From: Brienomyrus brachyistius
Taxonomy: Eukaryota > Chordata > Actinopteri > Osteoglossiformes > Mormyridae
Reading direction: 5' to 3'
Length of the DNA stretch: 64,000 nucleotides
Assembly (NCBI RefSeq): GCF_023856365.1
Contig: NW_026042800.1
Span: forward strand, 31,988-95,987
Of this stretch, positions 1 through 13,170 are shown in pieces. Position 1 is the first letter of the stretch; each line of letters starts with the position of its first letter. The notes beneath the pieces were generated by a model, which worked only from the letters and a program-made list of their open reading frames with translations, was not told the DNA's origin and made no database searches. A program made the translations under genes and the position numbers.

Positions 1-252
1 TCTCCTTTTCACCTTCTCCTTCTCATCCTTCTCCTTCTCCTCCTTCTCTCCTTCAGCTTCTCCTCCTTCTCATTTGCCTTCTCCTCCTTCACCTTCTCCT
101 TTTCACCTTCTCCTTCTCATCCTTCTCTTTCTCCTCCTTCTCGTTCTCCTTCTCCTCCTTCACCTTCTCCTTTTCACCTTCTCCTTCTCATCCTTCTCCT
201 TCTCATCCTTCTCTTTCTCCTTCTCCTCCTTCACCTTCTCCTCCTTCTTCTA
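1..252. repeat. Pyrimidine-strand tandem repeat (CCTTCTCCTTCTCAT type)
   Basis: The first 252 bases are almost purely C and T, built of TTCTCC, TTCACC and TTCTCAT blocks that recur with a 6-30 bp rhythm. The repeat continues off the left edge. The 61-residue Ser/Phe/Leu open frame through it is low complexity and not a gene. Such homopurine/homopyrimidine tracts can form triplex (H-DNA). Confidence 0.95.
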
Positions 253-3200
253 CTCCTAATTATTATTATTTAATTGAAGCTTAACTTCTGAGAGGAGAGA
301 CCAGGTCTGGCAATCCTGATGGGGGTGGTTTAGCTATTACAGGGAACACACAGGCATGTGTCGCTCGCTCACTGGGCAGATGGGGGTGGGAGTTATTGAG
401 CTCTTACAGTCGAAACACACATGTTATGGCATTGTGTCCCCAACCCCCTCACATGTTGGGGGGGGGGGTTACACACAGCACACACAGGCCACATTCACAC
501 AGAGCTGGGACAGAGAGAGAGAGGTGGAGGTGATGAAAAGCTGCATTCTCACGGAAATTAGGCCTCGTTTGCCTTTATTATATTTTTTAAATGTTTTTCT
601 AACCCCCTCCCCCCCAGTTGATGACAAATTGGGCAACTGTCATGGAGGCGGTCCGTTCCCCCTTTCAGCAAATGAGTGGAAATTATGATCTGTGTGATAC
701 TGAGGAAAACATGTTATGGTCATTTGTTTTTCAGCGTAAACTCGATCCAGTGTTTGTAACGATTGGATGTTTTTTTGCATGTCCAGCTTTAATTACAGAG
801 CTCCCCTTATTAAGCCAGCTCTGACTCCATGTTGGAGCCCCCCCGCCTTCCACACCCTAAGCCCCACCCAGTTCCTGCAAAAACTGCATGGTGATTAGGG
901 GGGGCAGGAGGCAGGTTGGACCTAGAGCCTGGTTCCAGGTGCTTGGGCAGTTCCGTTTGGGTAGAGCGATGGAGGAGGAAATGGCAGGCATTAAAGTGTC
1001 TGCTGGGGGGGGGTGTTGTCTGACCCGGCCTTGACCTTTAGGGTTTCCCTCTGTCTCTACAGTGCAGGGGCGGGGGCAGCGGTAAGAGGCTGCCTTTCAC
1101 ATGGCCTGTTTCAGGCTCTGTGTTTAAGTGAGGTGTACTTAAATAAAAACCTAATCAAAAAGGGGGAGTCTGAGGAGTGCCCCCCCCCCCCCCGCACCAC
1201 CTTTTTTTTTTCTTTCCCCAGCTTTCCACCGCAAAACACCATGAAAAAGGTCAGAGGTCATGAAGCAGAACAAATATGGAGGTGTCAGTCCAGAGACGTG
1301 TCGGCGATTAGCGGGCGGGCAGACTCGCTGAGGGCACCTGCACGTCCTGTCGCACTTTCTGGCTACGGTTAATGCCTGGGCACTGGCATCGGGGGGCAGA
1401 TTTTTACACAGACATGGTGATTATTTTGGGCTCCTGCCCGTGCTGTAGTTGCGACTCAGATGCCAGAGCTCGGACAGGGTGACCGCTGTCCCGGTTCACC
1501 AGGATGAGGGTGGATGCTGGTGACCTTGTGGGGACGCCGATGAGCAATGCAGGCATTGTTGTCGGTTCACGGTCGTGTCGCACCAGGGCTGACCCCGTCT
1601 GACCCCGTGTGACCTCACAGCCGCACAATGGGCTCATTCCATTCCGGGCACCATGCTTCGTGTCGACAATGGTTTCGCCTCTCCTCATTGTCACCAACAT
1701 TCTGGCTTTTTAATTGCGAAGACAGCAGTAATGATTGTTTACTACGTTAAATATATCAGAACGCTGCAGACCTATTGTTGTCTGGGCACCTTCAGCTCAG
1801 CTACCCTCTGACACGATCTCCGGTTGAAAACAGACTTCACAAACAGACTTTTTTGTTTGGTTTCTTTCTTGTACAGCTTCCTTGCGATATTCGGATGCGA
1901 TTTTTACAAAAATATCTTTCAACTACCAAATTATTTGGCCGAGAGTGATAGCGCGGTAATAAAGGGGTTATTGACCAGATGAAATCGATCGGCAAGTCCT
2001 CAGGCTATACACTGACCTCGCTCTCCCTCAATTCCTTGCCCCCTTCACCTTGCAGCTCTCTGGTCACTCAATAATATAGTATTTTATATTTAAGTGGAAC
2101 AACAAATAGCTGCACACTTCAAGGTGAGGAGGCTCCGGTGCAGTTTTCCTGCCGATTCGCCTCGAGGAATTTGGCAGTGTCGAGCGGAGGGTGATTAAAA
2201 TCAGTCTTCAGTCGAGACTCGATTAGGCGTTGCTGCTTCAGTACCGTCGGAAAAACAGGGAACAGGAGGGGTGAACAAGTCTGGGAAGAGCGCTACTCTT
2301 CCCGAAATCAGATCATTCTCATTCGGGACCGTGCAGGACAGCGAGGAGGCTAGAGGAAGCATGATGGAAAGCGCCGGCATGGTGTCGGGATGGTCGTGAT
2401 TTTCGCTGACTGAGGGTATCTCCATGACCACAACCGCAGTCAGCTGCTTGTGTCATGTTGTCAGGCTGTACCCCGTTTCACAAACGGTGTTGTCCTCAGA
2501 TGACAGGTACAATCGACAGTTAAGTCATTGCATAATTGACATTTTTTTATTCTATTGTAACCAGCATTTAACAATAACGTACGATAAACACGGGTTAATC
2601 CTGCAGTACAGTCCACACCATTCTCCATAATAACAAATTAACATGATTTACAATTATCACCGTTCATTCCACCGCGGGCTTTCTCCTGCATCGTAATGCA
2701 AACCGCGGGAGAACACGCCAGCCTTGCTTACCCATGATCCCCGGCTCCGATCTCGTTAGCATGTTAACAGCGAGCCGGCTGGGGGCTCTCGCAGTCAGGC
2801 TTTGCGGGACATCCCTCAGGATGCATTTCGACAGACATGAGGTGATTTCACGTGCCTCCCTAACCTGCTTCGCACTATGGCCCGGGTTGCTAACGACCAT
2901 TTCGGTTCCATTTCCTGCTGGGGTCCGCAGATCACGAGCATCCGAACAACAGGAAGGAAGCGAGGGCTGTGGGGGGGGAGGGGGGCAGCCGGGGCATAGG
3001 ATGGAGGTGTAATTATGGAGGGAGTCCCTCGCACATGGGGCACAGGAAGTGTGCCAGGCACCTACCCAAACCCCCCCCCCCCAGCCTATATTCTCCTCAT
3101 AACAGCATGCATCCCCTCCCACGGAAGAATTTCTCATCAAAATCAATTAAACATCCCCTACTGCCAGAATGAGGCTGCATTTTTCATGGGGGGCGGTAAA

Positions 3201-4398
3201 TGTGCCTAATTGACAAGGCCATGCAAGGAGCTGAATCTTCTTTCCGCCCTCCCTCTAACAGTCAATGCAGAGCATGGTGAGGAGCACCCCCTCTAGTGGT
3301 CGGACGTGTCACCCGGAGCCCACGCACATGCGCCTCTCATTGGTCACGCGGGCGACTGGGCTTGCCGGAATCTTCCTGCTGATATGATACCGATTCCCAG
3401 TTCTCCATTGCGAGACCCGGGATACGCATTCATTCCGCCGTTCGCCGCCACATCTCCGCTCTACTTGCACGATGGCACGTCTGCGAGGTCGTGGCCTGTG
3501 TCGCGTCTGCCTGCTTGTGTCTGTTTGTGTTCATGTGTATACGTGTGTGTGTTTTTCAAACCCTCGTGCCCCGGCCTGGTCACCCCCCCCTACAGAAGCC
3601 TCCCCGACCTGTTCCCCGTCACGTGACCCAGCCGACGCACTGCAGTTCCCACCCAGTTCTGGCCAGTACAAACCGGTTCGAAAGGCCCGTGAAGGGGATA
3701 CGGGGAGTCACGTGTCTGCCGGCACCGGACAGGTAGCATGCCAAAGAGCCCGCAGGTGAATCACCGCTGCTGTTATTGCCAAGCTGCTGCCACTGTTGCG
3801 ATTAGATCGCGATATATACGGCAATTATCTGCATTTTAAAAATAACGCTCATTACCAGCCCTGCATAAAATGCACTGCAGCAGGCAGAGAGAGACATAAA
3901 CACCCGCAGTAGGTAAACATCTGATTGTGAGGGTGGGGGGGGGGGCACTGGATCTGCTTGTAAGATTGGTAGGGGGTTGTTGGGGGGGAGGGGGGGTTGA
4001 TAATAATGAAATGCATTCATTATGCAGTTTGCCCCCCTCCCCTTCACTCTCTGCCCAACTTGTTCCGGAGGTGTCACCAGCATCTGGCATCTTTGCATAA
4101 TGTGTGATATCTTTGGAAGGGGGGGGGGGGGGCGCTCCGGCGTGGTACAAATAGCTTCTTTGACCTGGTAATTAGCCGGCAACGACAGCCAGTGGCTGCC
4201 CAAGGAGCTCCGCCGCCCGCCACATCTACATAGATGCATAAATTATCGTCTGTCAGACGATAATACGTTAGGAGAGCCGGGAACAACACGGAAAGCGGAA
4301 AACCACAAGCAGCCTGACATAGCGGTTTGCTGTATTCCCAGGAGACCCTTGTACCTTTAAGTTAAACAGACACCAGCCTGTGAAGAAGCTTTTCATCA
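253..4398. other. Intergenic, no gene seen
   Basis: Unique-looking DNA with short poly-G/C runs (for example about 460-470, 1183-1194, 3067-3080, 4117-4132). A CpG-richer patch lies around 3300-3480. Open frames here are short, overlap on both strands and run through homopolymers, so none is supported as coding. Confidence 0.6.
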
Positions 4399-4423
4399 AC
4401 ACACACACACACACACACACACA
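4399..4423. repeat. (AC)n microsatellite
   Basis: About twelve uninterrupted AC units. Confidence 0.95.
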
Positions 4424-4771
4424 AGAAAGCACACGCACACCCACAGTACATTTGGAGCTCAGGACTCTACACTTCATTGCCGGTACGTACAGCCATACCA
4501 GAATTGTTTGCGGTTCAGTGCCAGAGATGAAGTACAGGACTGTACTGGGAGACATGCAGGAGAAAGTCTTCATAGTATAATATATGCAAAAGTAACAAAT
4601 ACAGCAGAAATGACAAATACGCACAAGACGCAGTCCAAGACGACTTAAGACAATAAATTAACATCAAAGTACCACATGTAAAACTGACTGCACACGTAAA
4701 CATCATCCATATACTTCAGAGGACAGACATGTACGCTCTGTAGGACAATCGCACTGCTGGTCCTCTCAAGC

Positions 4772-4775
4772 AAAC

Positions 4776-4836
<61 letters not shown>
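4772..4836. repeat. (CA)n microsatellite
   Basis: Roughly 30 CA units with CG interruptions at both ends. The poly-valine/cysteine open frames across it are artefacts. Confidence 0.97.
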
Positions 4837-4838
<2 letters not shown>

Positions 4839-7800
4839 GTACTTAACTGGCGTGTCAGACCAGTAGCTCCAGCCTCAGATATGGCAGCTCTGATACAGGA
4901 ATCATTTTCAACAGTCCTGAGAACAGCTGTTATTACCGAGAAGTAAAGAAGAAACGCAATTAGGGGTGTCAGAGGCGTGATTCATCGGTTTCCATTAAGC
5001 TCTCCGCAGTGACGGTGGAGCGGACGCAGGGCGCCGGGCACATCTGCGGGCGGGCCACTGGCTCCCTGGGCCGCTCCTACCGCCCCCCCCCCCCCTGCTC
5101 CCATCCTCTCCCCATCCTCCCGCTGTCTCCCACTCTGGAGGGGACACTGCAGGTATGTCACTGGTAATAGGGGGTGAGGGATGAGGAAGTAAACATCGAC
5201 ATTTCCGACCCTGTCACCTCTAATAAGATGAGGTGGGCAAAAGCCCATGATAGAGACTGTCAAACGGGGGCCCGTATCGAATGCTCCCAGACTGAGGACC
5301 AGGGGAAGGCAGAAGGCAGCCCCACGCTGGGAAAAAGGAGAACTTTGTCAAGGTGTGAGTTTTAATCGTGCCCCATTGCTTGCCCCTAGCCTGTCTTTCT
5401 TCTCTCAATCCTCTCTTTCACTGTCCATTTCTAGCCCTTCGCAGACTTTTCTCTCTCTGAATCGCCTTCAAAGGAGAAGTTCAGTCGATTTTGACATTTT
5501 TTCCTCTCCCCCGAAAGCCTGCGGGTAGAGCTGTATCTCAGCACCTTTCTGTAATTCTGATTCTCAGCCGGAGTGTTTCTGCTTCTTATAGTCCATATCA
5601 AACCATTACCTGCCATAGATACTCTACTTAAAGTAGATGGCTATTGTGTTTTCGAATAGCATGTGCCCTGTGCAGCAGGGGGCGTAGTAGCTAAGGACTT
5701 TAGCTAAGGGTTTTCCTCTGCATGACTTACCCAGGCCACTCCAGCTACAGGTAACATTGTGAAATCACAAAGTGCGTGAGTCCCTTATATATTTTTTTTC
5801 CTGCTAAGCAACCGAACAAAAGTATGAACGACACGCCCATCGTGCAAGTGACCACAGCTCCCGGCTCTCTGGCTGCTTCCCACAGGTCTTGGCTTGCTTG
5901 CCCCCCCCCCCCCCCCAACCACCCCCCAAAGCAGGTTGCGCAAGATGGCTGAGGAGCGGACGTGGTGAAAGGTGACTTTCCTCCTGCTGGCCCCACCTTG
6001 CCTCCCAGCCAGCGCTGTCGCTACAGGTCCAGTCTGTGCGCAATTACCTCCCAAATGGGGAGGACAAAGTCTTCTCTTTGTTTCCCAGAATACCTTTCAC
6101 CCCACCATCACCGTGGGCCACCCGGAGCCCGGAGTGAGCTGCAGACATGCGGGTGTGGTTTGGTGTTTGGCAGGGGAGTGTCTGTCAGGACATCCCATCA
6201 TGAAAGGCTCAGACACACCAAAGCAGAACTCAGTCAGAACTATTGTTTCACACAAGTGGTGAACAAGCACTCAGTATGTTCGGGGGGGGGGGGGGGGGGC
6301 ACAGTTTGACTAGATTAAGCGAAACTATTTATAGCAAGTGTGACCATGTTAAAGATTCATGTCTCATCGTCATTTACTGAAACCGACCTTGGATTTTCCC
6401 AGACGGGGCTAAGAACGCAGACCACATTCCTCACCACAGTGGGTGTCACCATCCTCTCACACTCAAGGCCTTGCTTCCACATGTAGCTAGAACTGAACAC
6501 TCAAGAAGTTAAAGTTCCAGAAGACCCGTGAGCTGTGTGATTCGCCCAGGGAAGTTTGTGGGAAACCCATCATGTTTATCTCAGGAGCGAAGATTAGCTT
6601 GGATTTTAGCGTCTGGCGGCCCACTGCTGTCGATGCAGATCCGTCCAATAGCGTTTCTAGTTACATGTCACATGACCCAGATTCTGGTTAAAAGAAGCCA
6701 GCGAGGTAGTGGGCTCCTAGTCGAAGAGGACCTGCTCGCTACTTGTAACTTGTGACCTTCTCCCTCTCCTCCATTTCAGTTTGATCTGGGTGGAAGTTCT
6801 GATGATTCTTCCAGAAGTTATCGGAGTCAGGGGTCGGTCCAGAGGCTGGTGCTTGCAGGATGGAGTGTCTATGTTCCGTCGGGTAAAAGATTCCCATAGT
6901 TCCTTCATTTGAACTTGCATGCGTGGCCCCAGACAGAAATCAATGACCATAATACAGTAATACATAAGCTACCATTTCTTTGTAAATAATGGAGGTTTTA
7001 CAGGCGGCCACGTGTGCTGATCGCAGGGGGAATTCACTACGCTAACGAGTGCAGAAATAGCATCCACAAGACGAACCAGGACAATGTACCACCATGGTTT
7101 GACGTCGTCCCAGGGGGGAGGGGCATATGCTGGAATGTCACCCTGACTGGGGCCTTTCGCCACACTTATCCCGCTGAAATCAAAGGCCGCGCCCCGTAGC
7201 AACCTTGACGACTCAAGCAGACTCTTTTCTTAAAGTGGACTTCAGAAGGTGAGTCCGCTCACCCCCGCCAGTCTCCTCGCCGCGCCCCAGGGCACTTCCT
7301 GCGTGCCTCTCTCTAATTGGTCACTTTCCCTCAGCACCAGTTCAGTTGAGGGTTTAAGACGATGCAGCTACAGAGAGAGGGAGGGGGTGAAAAAAACAAC
7401 TCCTCTCTGTTTTTTTTTTAACTCTCCCCCAACCATCACCCCCACCCCCTGCACTTTTCCTTCCTCCCGCATTCCCAGTGTCCCCCAGCAACCCCGCGAT
7501 CGCTGAAAGGCTTTCGAAGTTCAGCCGGGTCTTAGGTTTCAAAAGCTGGGCCGATTGATCAGGCCCTTCCGAGGGGCAGGGATAAACCCTGGGATCCGAG
7601 GCTGGATTTGGAGCTAAGGCCGCTGGCTGGGAAGGCAACAACACGGCAGAACACAATGGGATTAAACATGCCCAAGTTATGTAAGTGTGATCCACGCCGT
7701 CGAGGTATGCAAACTTTTCTGCAGCCCCCCGCCAAAAAAGAGAGAGAGCTCTGCTATGCTGCTGGCGAGTCTCCGTCGTCGTTGGCCAGGAGGGTGTAGG

Positions 7801-8828
7801 GTCACGTCAGACACAGATTATTGGTCGATTTTACATTTATAAACGCACGGAGCTTCTCATTTAACTGTGCCTCCGGGGACTTTAAAAAGTGAGACGGAAT
7901 GTGGAAACAGATGTGGTCCGGCTGGTAGGAGAGCACGCGCGTCCGGACTGGCCACGAGCAGCTCAGACACCGGGCAGCTTTTGAAAATTGGGCGGGGTGG
8001 GTGTTGGAGGCATACCTACACCCGCCACGGCGCCCCTGGCCCTCGGAGGCCTGCCGGACGCCCCGTGCCAAAGCGCCAGCGAGCTCAGACCCTTCCTGCC
8101 CCTAACGCCGTGAGCTTGGCCGCCTTCCCACACACTCGTGTCCTCGGTTGATGCTAAGGCCTTCCTCGCTCGGTGCTTCGGTTCATGGACACGCTCTTCC
8201 TCAGCGTTTTTGTTTGTTTGTTGTTCGTTTCTCTGGCCTGCCTCCGTGCTGGGCATGCGGTTTGCCCTGCCTGGCTGAGGTATATGTGGAGAGCCAGAGC
8301 GTTCGGGATCAGACGAGGGCTGGGATTCACAGATTCCGGTCCCTATCGTTATCCTGCTGATCCGCATTCCGGGGGGAGCCCCGGCCGAGCATTCCTTCAG
8401 AAATCACCACAATCTCCATTGTCCTTCTCACTCTGGTGTCCTGCTTATGAAATGGGAGACAATTCCGATGACAGAGACTCGGGCCCTGCCCTCGCTTGTT
8501 GACGAACTAAGGACAGCAGCGGTTGAGAATGGTGGCTCTTTCCACAGCCGCCGGTGAATAACGTGCCAGACTGGGCCGTGGATCCAGCCGCGGGATGTTT
8601 AACAGCCGGGCTCCAGCGCTGGGATTTAGCCCTCCTGCTTCAGCAGCCTTCCTCGGATGAATCACACCATCTCCGTGTTTATCTGCCTTACCCTGGAATG
8701 GTAACAGCCCCCCCACCCCTCCGCACCCATACTTCTACACACCCGAGGAAGTAGGGAGTGGCAGCTCAATTCAGGACTTAATTTTAGGAAGTGTGTCAAA
8801 GATATAGGAGGCCACCCACATGCAGATA
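4837..8828. other. Intergenic, no gene seen
   Basis: Mixed-composition DNA with poly-C at about 5081-5095 and 5900-5916 and an 18-G run at 6282-6299. 7880-8170 is CpG-richer than its surroundings. I found no conserved protein motif or spliced gene structure. Confidence 0.6.
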
Positions 8829-8927
8829 ATGTGTGTGTGTGTGTATGTGTGTATATATATGTATATACACATATATGTATGCATATAGATACACCCACAC
8901 ACACATATATACACATACATACATAAA

Positions 8928-9001
<74 letters not shown>

Positions 9002-9014
9002 CACACACATATAT
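8829..9014. repeat. Compound (TG)n(TA)n(CA)n microsatellite
   Basis: TG repeats pass into interspersed ATGTATA/ATACAC blocks, then about 30 uninterrupted AT units (about 8933-8996), then ACAC. The AT core is self-complementary and can extrude a cruciform. Confidence 0.96.
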
Positions 9015-9639
9015 AGTGCAAACGTGTTCAAACACTGAAGAAGACACATGTGCAGGTCATTATAACGATGATAACGATCTGTCCCAATTTCTATGATTGA
9101 TATTTGGTGTTTTTATTCTTACATATTCAGGTTCCACAAAAAATATGTGCGCAGCTGGTAGCACCTGGAATACAGGGGACGATATTACAATGTTCCCCTG
9201 TAATCATGGTTGGACAGCTGGCAGATAATGGTGACCCGTAAGATTAAGCACAGTGGAACGCTAACAGGGTCTAGGAGCTAAATGCGACTATGTCGCCCTA
9301 AGTCTCTCGGCCTGAGAAGTCGACGTGTGTTTAGCGATCTCTCGGAAATGGGCTGACCGTGGGTCTGCTTGACACCGGTCTGACAGGTTGGGGCTAACTC
9401 CTGTTTAAGCTCTTTGCCTTGGGAATACAGGCTGCCCCAGTTAGCCCAGTTCTCACCACATAACAATCACCTTTCTGATTGGCTGGCGAACTGACGTTAC
9501 TCACGTGTGATTGGTCGCTGATTCCTTGAAAAGCTGTTCTTCTACAATGTCCAACCCTTGATTGCCCTGTGCTCTACTTCTTCATTCTCTTGCCATCAGC
9601 TGCATGCATGGTGTTTAAATCCTCATCTGTCCCTTCACT
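9015..9639. other. Intergenic with a small promoter-like motif cluster
   Basis: No coding sequence is seen. Between 9478 and 9514 there are two ATTGG (inverted CCAAT) boxes flanking TGACGTTA (CRE-like, 9492-9499) and CACGTG (E-box, 9502-9507). No transcript or open frame can be attached to it, so function is unproven. Confidence 0.35.
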
Positions 9640-10807
9640 TGTATTTCTGCAGTGTGGGATTTACTGCATTTAACGCATTATAGATACCTTCCATTGACAA
9701 TCATAAGGCATTATAGTGTTGATTATTATAATACTTCATAAGCTCCAGTGAAGCTCTCATTTAAAACGTACTATAGATTCCTTTATAATGCATCATACAG
9801 TGGTACCTTGGAACACGAATTTAATTCATTCCAAAAGGCTGATCCAGTTGCGATTTGGTCGAATTTCCCCATATGATATGATGTAAATGGATGTAATCCG
9901 TTCCAGGCCATCAGTGATTGCTTATTTAAACTTATCTACCTACCCACCTAATGATAAAAAAAGCATTGTAAATAAGTATAACACCAATGCATATGATAAA
10001 GTACACATACAAAAGCGATAAACATGAAATAAATGACAATCACATACGCGGAAACGAGAGCAGACACTCGTTCACCACCTTGAAGTCTCGCTGTAATTCC
10101 CGTTTTTTATGCTCGGCAGTTACTCTCACTACTTTCTGCTGTCATTGGTCACTTTCTTAGGGGGCATGATTACTGTATCACGAAATGTACTGTAGATGAA
10201 GCACAAAAAAAATTCACAGCGAACACAGGAACACAACCTTTGCACATCGAAATTGGTCAAGAGGCACCGCGAGACTGAGAGCGATTCATGTGCGTCAGCA
10301 GTAGGTCCGTCTGCCTTTGTTTCAGCACAGCAGAGTCTCGAGTGTCTCGGTCCGTACAGGAGTTAGCAGGTCTGTTTTGCTGTTTTCGAGTTTCCGGTCG
10401 TGTTGTGGTTAGATTTTTCTCGACCGACCCGTTCGAGGTCCATATTGGTAGAGTTGAACACGTCTCAACCCATACAAGTTTTAGCAGGAACTGTTTCCAG
10501 ATTTCGGTCGAGGTACAAGTGAGAAAAAAAAAATTTGACAAAAACGTTCAATGTCTGAGTTGGTCGAGTTAAGAGTTCCAAGGCTCCACTGTACTGGCCC
10601 ATATAAGCATTAAGGATGCTTTGCACTGCATTATGTAGGTAGTTATAGTGCATTATAGAAGAGAGCTTCATAAAGCAGTCATAATACATAATACACATGG
10701 CTATGAATGTTTCTAGCCATGTTTGTAATGCTTTATAAATGCATTATAATGCATTATGAATGCATTCATTGATTCTTATAAATGTGCCATTCATAGAAAG
10801 TGTTACC
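9640..10807. mobile_element. AT-rich MITE-like element ending in AGTGTTACC, split by a later insertion
   Basis: Both flanks of the element at 9798-10591 carry the same kind of sequence: CATTATAG, TTATAATGCAT and CTTCATAA motifs in both orientations. The right flank ends in GAAAGTGTTACC (to 10807), the terminus of a common fish DNA element beginning GGTAACACTT. A matching left terminus was not found, so the left side is truncated or diverged. The left boundary is approximate. Confidence 0.45.
9798..10591. mobile_element. Non-autonomous Tc1/mariner-like DNA element with TA target duplication
   Basis: The left end is CAGTGGTACCTTGGAAC and the reverse complement of the right end is CAGTGGAGCCTTGGAAC, 15 of 17 positions identical. 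TA dinucleotides flank both ends (9796-9797 and 10592-10593), the duplication typical of the Tc1/mariner superfamily. The 794-bp interior has no transposase frame, so the copy is non-autonomous. It sits inside an older AT-rich element. Family assignment is by termini only. Confidence 0.72.
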
Positions 10808-12955
10808 AGCTGAGCTAGTCTGACATCCATAGTCTGACATGTAGCCTTTAATCAGGCTAACAGAATGACATCCATGCAATATAATATAGATATAAATCAG
10901 GAAATGCATCCATCTAGGACACCAGGACACAACCATGTGCCACAGGTGATGGAGTGATGCCAGTTTACCAAATGTATGTTTTTGTTTTTGAACTGGGGGG
11001 GGACACACAAGCGTACCTGAGGGAAACCCATGTGGCAGTGGGGGCCATGCTGTGAGAAACGTGGCCCGGGAATCCTGGGGGGCCGCTGAGGCGTCATGAG
11101 GAATGCAGTGATGAACAATCACAGAAACATGATACCAGCAAATGATTTAATGCAAAAAAAAAGTTTCTTTTTATGGACGCCCGCCACCCCCCCCCCCCCC
11201 CCCCCCGCGCGTCCTCCCATTCAGATGTGTTCCGCAGTCCGTGGTGAGCAAGCAGCGCCCCCATGACACCCGATAAATCAGGAAATAAAATGACCAGGTG
11301 ATCAAATTAATACATGCATGCGGACGTCGTTTTCCCTGAATACCTGTCCCATTCCTCATTAGCAGGAATGATGTGATCTTCTGTCTTTCCAAGCAGAATA
11401 GAACCGTGGAACCGTACTGGAGGGCGGGGGGTGGGGGGGGGGGCGGGGGGGGGGGGGGAGATCTCACCAGAAAATCTGTTACGGAATAAGTCTGGAGATT
11501 AATAAGTCGAAGAATTTCAAAACGGGACCTCAGGTCCACGTTGGGGCTGTATCGCCCTCGACATGCTGCCCCCCCCCCCCCCCCCCCCACCGTCCGCTTC
11601 CTCCCGGAAGACCGCCCCAGGTTCATCATGGCATGTGTATCCAGGGCCCACGGCTGAGTGACGCTGCCCATCCCGCCTGCCAGCAGGTGCCAGGGACACG
11701 GGGAGGCTGCCAGTCGACCCTCCCAGTGCCGCCATCGCCTGAGGCTGCCAGCCGCCCCCCCCCCCCCCCCAAACCCTCCCCCCCCCATGACAAGTTCATC
11801 TCGCCCTCGGGCAGGGTGACAGCGTACGCGGTGGCCGCCAGCGGCCAGGACCAGGTCCAGTAGCCCTGGGACGTGCCGCTGGGCTCGCAGCCATTTGGCA
11901 GGACCGGCCGCTTCCTACGCTCACTAAAAAGCAATTACCAGCACTGGGATTCTCCTGCTACGGACTCATTTGTCAGCTAAACATTCAGATGAATGTGTCC
12001 TAATGTCTCCACTGACTTCTCCTTTAAACGCGACGCTTTGTAAATATCCCACAATTAAACTGCGAAAGGAACAGTAATTGGAACGGTGGCCCCAAATATG
12101 AATTGCAATAAGTAAACAGGCGTTACGCTGTAAATGAACACCGTAATTTAACACCACGCCGCTCGTTCTTTCTTCCTCCTCATCAGACGCACAAATATCA
12201 GTGTCGCGAAATGATTTCCGATGCCAGTGTCAGATCTCCCCTCTACCAGGAGGGTTACCGATTGCTCTCTAGCTACACGGGAATGTTATTATTACGTTGG
12301 CGTTACGTTAGGCGTCTGGATTGCCGATACATGGTGGCGAGGTACCAGGTGCTGAATATGGTGTATGGATGGAGGACCGTCGCGGTTTACAGAAACACGC
12401 ATAAGCTGTCGGCGGGAGCCAAAATCTCAAACATTCGTGAGGCGACCCTGCAGCTGGCATAGCTTTGATGTCGACGTTTTACGGGCAAAGCTGTTTTCGG
12501 GGGGGGGTGAAACATTTGGAATTAAACACGGGAATGCCTGCACAAGAAGCATCGCTTCATAACATCACCCTGAGCGCATCAGCTGAGTCTAAGGACAAAT
12601 GAATTTGTAAATATGCATATAAAAATATTTAGCATTACGCGGCGGTTTACGGCGGCGGTTTGATGCCCTGAGGCCGATGATGCTGAATAGTGATCCTTGT
12701 CATTTTATATATGATGGCACCAGATGAATGTCAAGTAGCTGGGACACATGAGCACTGCGTTTATGTGTGAGGAGACACATCTTGTGCACGTGGAACTGGG
12801 CCTGTTAGCTTAGCATCGTAGCCTATATACCGATGCACCCATTTCTGAAGCTGCAGCAGGCAGTGCTCTTGTTAACGTACTGGTGTGTTTCTCTTACGGA
12901 CTTGCTTATTCACGTCCCTCTCTCCCTCACATCTTTCTCCAATGGTCTGTGCCCT
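10808..12955. other. Intergenic, GC-rich with long poly-C/G tracts
   Basis: Contains 20-base C runs at 11187-11206 and 11569-11588 and a G-rich cluster at about 11426-11459. Glycine- and proline-rich open frames on both strands come from these tracts. 12590-12740 is AT-richer and unique-looking. No gene is supported. Confidence 0.6.
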
Positions 12956-12960
12956 TGTGT

Positions 12961-13031
<71 letters not shown>
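12956..13031. repeat. (GT)n microsatellite
   Basis: About 37 GT units with one GA interruption near the left end. Confidence 0.97.
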
Positions 13032-13032
<1 letters not shown>

Positions 13033-13144
13033 CTTGTGCCACTCTCTCCCAGGCTCAGCAGTTCACACACAATCTCATTTGGATCTCCTGGTTGCACCCA
13101 TTACAGGAACAAATCTGGCCTGGGTCTACCCCCCCCCCCCACAC

Positions 13145-13170
13145 CTCTCTCTCTCTCTCTCTCTCTCTCT
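13145..13170. repeat. (CT)n microsatellite
   Basis: Thirteen CT units directly after a poly-C run. Confidence 0.95.

Noticed and set aside
11171..11788. 205-residue minus-strand frame
   Set aside because: Glycine and proline runs from poly-C/G tracts make up much of it; no domain.
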